From a virus, in the IMG/VR virus record IMGVR_UViG_3300044799_000641, positions 1-30,602 of that record: a DNA stretch of 30,602 bases, one strand, 5' to 3'. Within the stretch, counting starts at the first letter, position 1. Every line of letters starts with the position of its first letter. A program made the position numbers and the translations under genes. The notes beneath the pieces were generated by a model that saw nothing but the letters and a program-made list of their open reading frames with translations, was not told the DNA's origin and made no database searches. Shown in pieces: positions 29,927 through 30,602 of this stretch.

Positions 29927-30316
29927 TTGACTGAAAAACCATCCTATAGAAATATCAGCATGAAAACCGAGTTAGCTGACGCAATCGAAGATTACATAAA
30001 AGCGCACCTGGAACTCGGATACCGGAGTCTTGCGCAGTTTCTGGAGGATTCGAGCCGCAGAAGACTAGAGGAATTAAGAAGTCAGGAACAAGAGGTGCCG
30101 CGAATGGAAAAGATTAACTGCGACAATGAGGGTTGCAAAATCCACGACCGGAAACTCGGGAGGGTCGCAGATATAACGTTCAAGCCTTCCGGGATCCGCT
30201 GTAATCTAGATGAAACAAGCAATTGTGAACATATCAAGTTTGCACTAGAGCACCGTGACGTTAAAGAAATCATAATGAAGAAGCGGAAGCAGGGTTGGAA
30301 GCTTTCAGACGTTTAG
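29927..30316 (+). CDS. Ribbon-helix-helix protein with C-terminal cysteine module
   Basis: 129 residues. Residues about 5-50 form an RHH fold: YRNISMKTEL (strand), ADAIEDYIKAHLEL and SLAQFLEDSSRRRLEELR (helices). From about 62 there is a second domain with C64, C69, H72, C91 and C99/H101, likely zinc-binding, and a basic C-terminus (MKKRKQGWKLSDV). The start is TTG 29927 with only a weak GGACGAG before it, in a short leader. It is transcribed opposite the other RHH gene, and the two look like a paired switch. Confidence 0.75.
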   Translation: MTEKPSYRNISMKTELADAIEDYIKAHLELGYRSLAQFLEDSSRRRLEELRSQEQEVPRMEKINCDNEGCKIHDRKLGRVADITFKPSGIRCNLDETSNCEHIKFALEHRDVKEIIMKKRKQGWKLSDV

Positions 30317-30331
30317 GGGGAGGTGAAAAAC

Positions 30332-30602
30332 GTGCCATTATTTGGAAAAAAGGAGAAAACCGAGTTTAAAGGGCAGTACTTGGGTGGCCATCCGGCTTAC
30401 CCGAAAAAGCGAGATGTAAAAATCAAAGTATGTGAGGCTTGCCTTGAAATTCCCGAGTTGAACCTGAACATTCGTTATGATAATATCAAGAAGATTGAGA
30501 ACACAACGAAAGATAAGATGAGTGCTGGCCGGGTGTTACTGCTCGGCGTTGTTGGAGCTCTATGGAAAAAGGAGCAAATCTTGACAGTTCTGACAGTCCA
30601 GA
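30332..30602 (+). CDS. N-terminal part of a small PH-like domain protein (3'-truncated)
   Basis: GTG 30332 follows GGGGGAGGTG with about 7 bases spacing. The frame is open to the end of the window: 90 residues. After a basic N-terminus comes KVCEACLEIPELNLNIRYDNIKKIE, then AGRVLLLGVVGALWKKEQILTVLTVQ. The pattern of strands, Y-x-x-I-x-x-I and a glycine-rich VLLLGVVGAL is typical of bacterial/archaeal PH-like or GRAM-like domains. It may continue in the partial gene at 1-192 if the genome is circular. Function unknown. Confidence 0.65.
   Translation, partial: MPLFGKKEKTEFKGQYLGGHPAYPKKRDVKIKVCEACLEIPELNLNIRYDNIKKIENTTKDKMSAGRVLLLGVVGALWKKEQILTVLTVQ

Noticed and set aside
1-30602. CRISPR arrays, insertion sequences, rRNA or tRNA genes
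   Set aside because: I saw no regularly spaced direct repeats, no transposase motifs and no conserved RNA gene folds. Frequent GATC, GGATCC and AGATCT sites were noticed, but they only show that these words are not avoided.

Overview
The window is almost entirely the genome of a tailed, HK97-fold virus or provirus of an archaeon. The morphogenesis genes (small and large terminase, portal, protease-scaffold, capsid protein, connector, tail tube, tail chaperone, tape measure) mark it as a head-tail virus with a siphovirus-like tail: no sheath or baseplate-wedge genes are seen. Archaeal features are A/T-rich TATA boxes with purine-rich upstream elements, T-run terminators, ribbon-helix-helix and winged-helix regulators, a HerA-type ATPase, an ABC-GNAT fusion, a zinc motif like that of archaeal aIF1/SUI1, and no peptidoglycan hydrolase. 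The host phylum cannot be read from the sequence; a Bathyarchaeia or other Thermoproteota host is only a guess.

Layout. Positions 1-3019 (+ strand) hold the end of a small protein, a tyrosine integrase, a 94-nt potential three-stem RNA leader that buries a ribosome binding site, a DUF6011-like zinc protein, a small protein, a multi-CxxC zinc protein and an ASCH-domain protein. A lone ABC-ATPase/GNAT fusion (2946-4469, - strand) meets them tail to tail. The late operon runs leftward from about 20747 to 4537: packaging, head, neck and tail genes in the usual order, then small tail-tip or unknown genes and two holin-like membrane proteins, ending at a T-rich terminator. An unusual membrane-anchored, sequon-rich polysaccharide-deacetylase-like protein sits between capsid and connector genes. 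The tail chaperone has a clear -1 frameshift site with an open 56-codon extension.

The early operon (29771 to 20861, - strand) carries ribbon-helix-helix and winged-helix regulators, a compact PolX-type nucleotidyltransferase, a HerA-like ATPase, a short C5 DNA methyltransferase and a dense series of small zinc-binding proteins and microproteins. These genes overlap by 1-17 bases with a Shine-Dalgarno site inside the preceding gene, and four start with TTG in a TTGA stop/start overlap. At 29772-29926 two divergent promoters, each next to a ribbon-helix-helix gene, share three copies of TGCTCTA, which looks like the regulatory switch.

The first gene (1-192) reads like the C-terminal half, and the last gene (30332-30602) like the N-terminal half, of one small PH-like protein on the same strand. 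The window may therefore be a nearly complete circular or circularly permuted genome opened inside that gene. No replicative polymerase, primase, MCM helicase, endolysin, tRNA, rRNA, CRISPR array or insertion sequence was seen.
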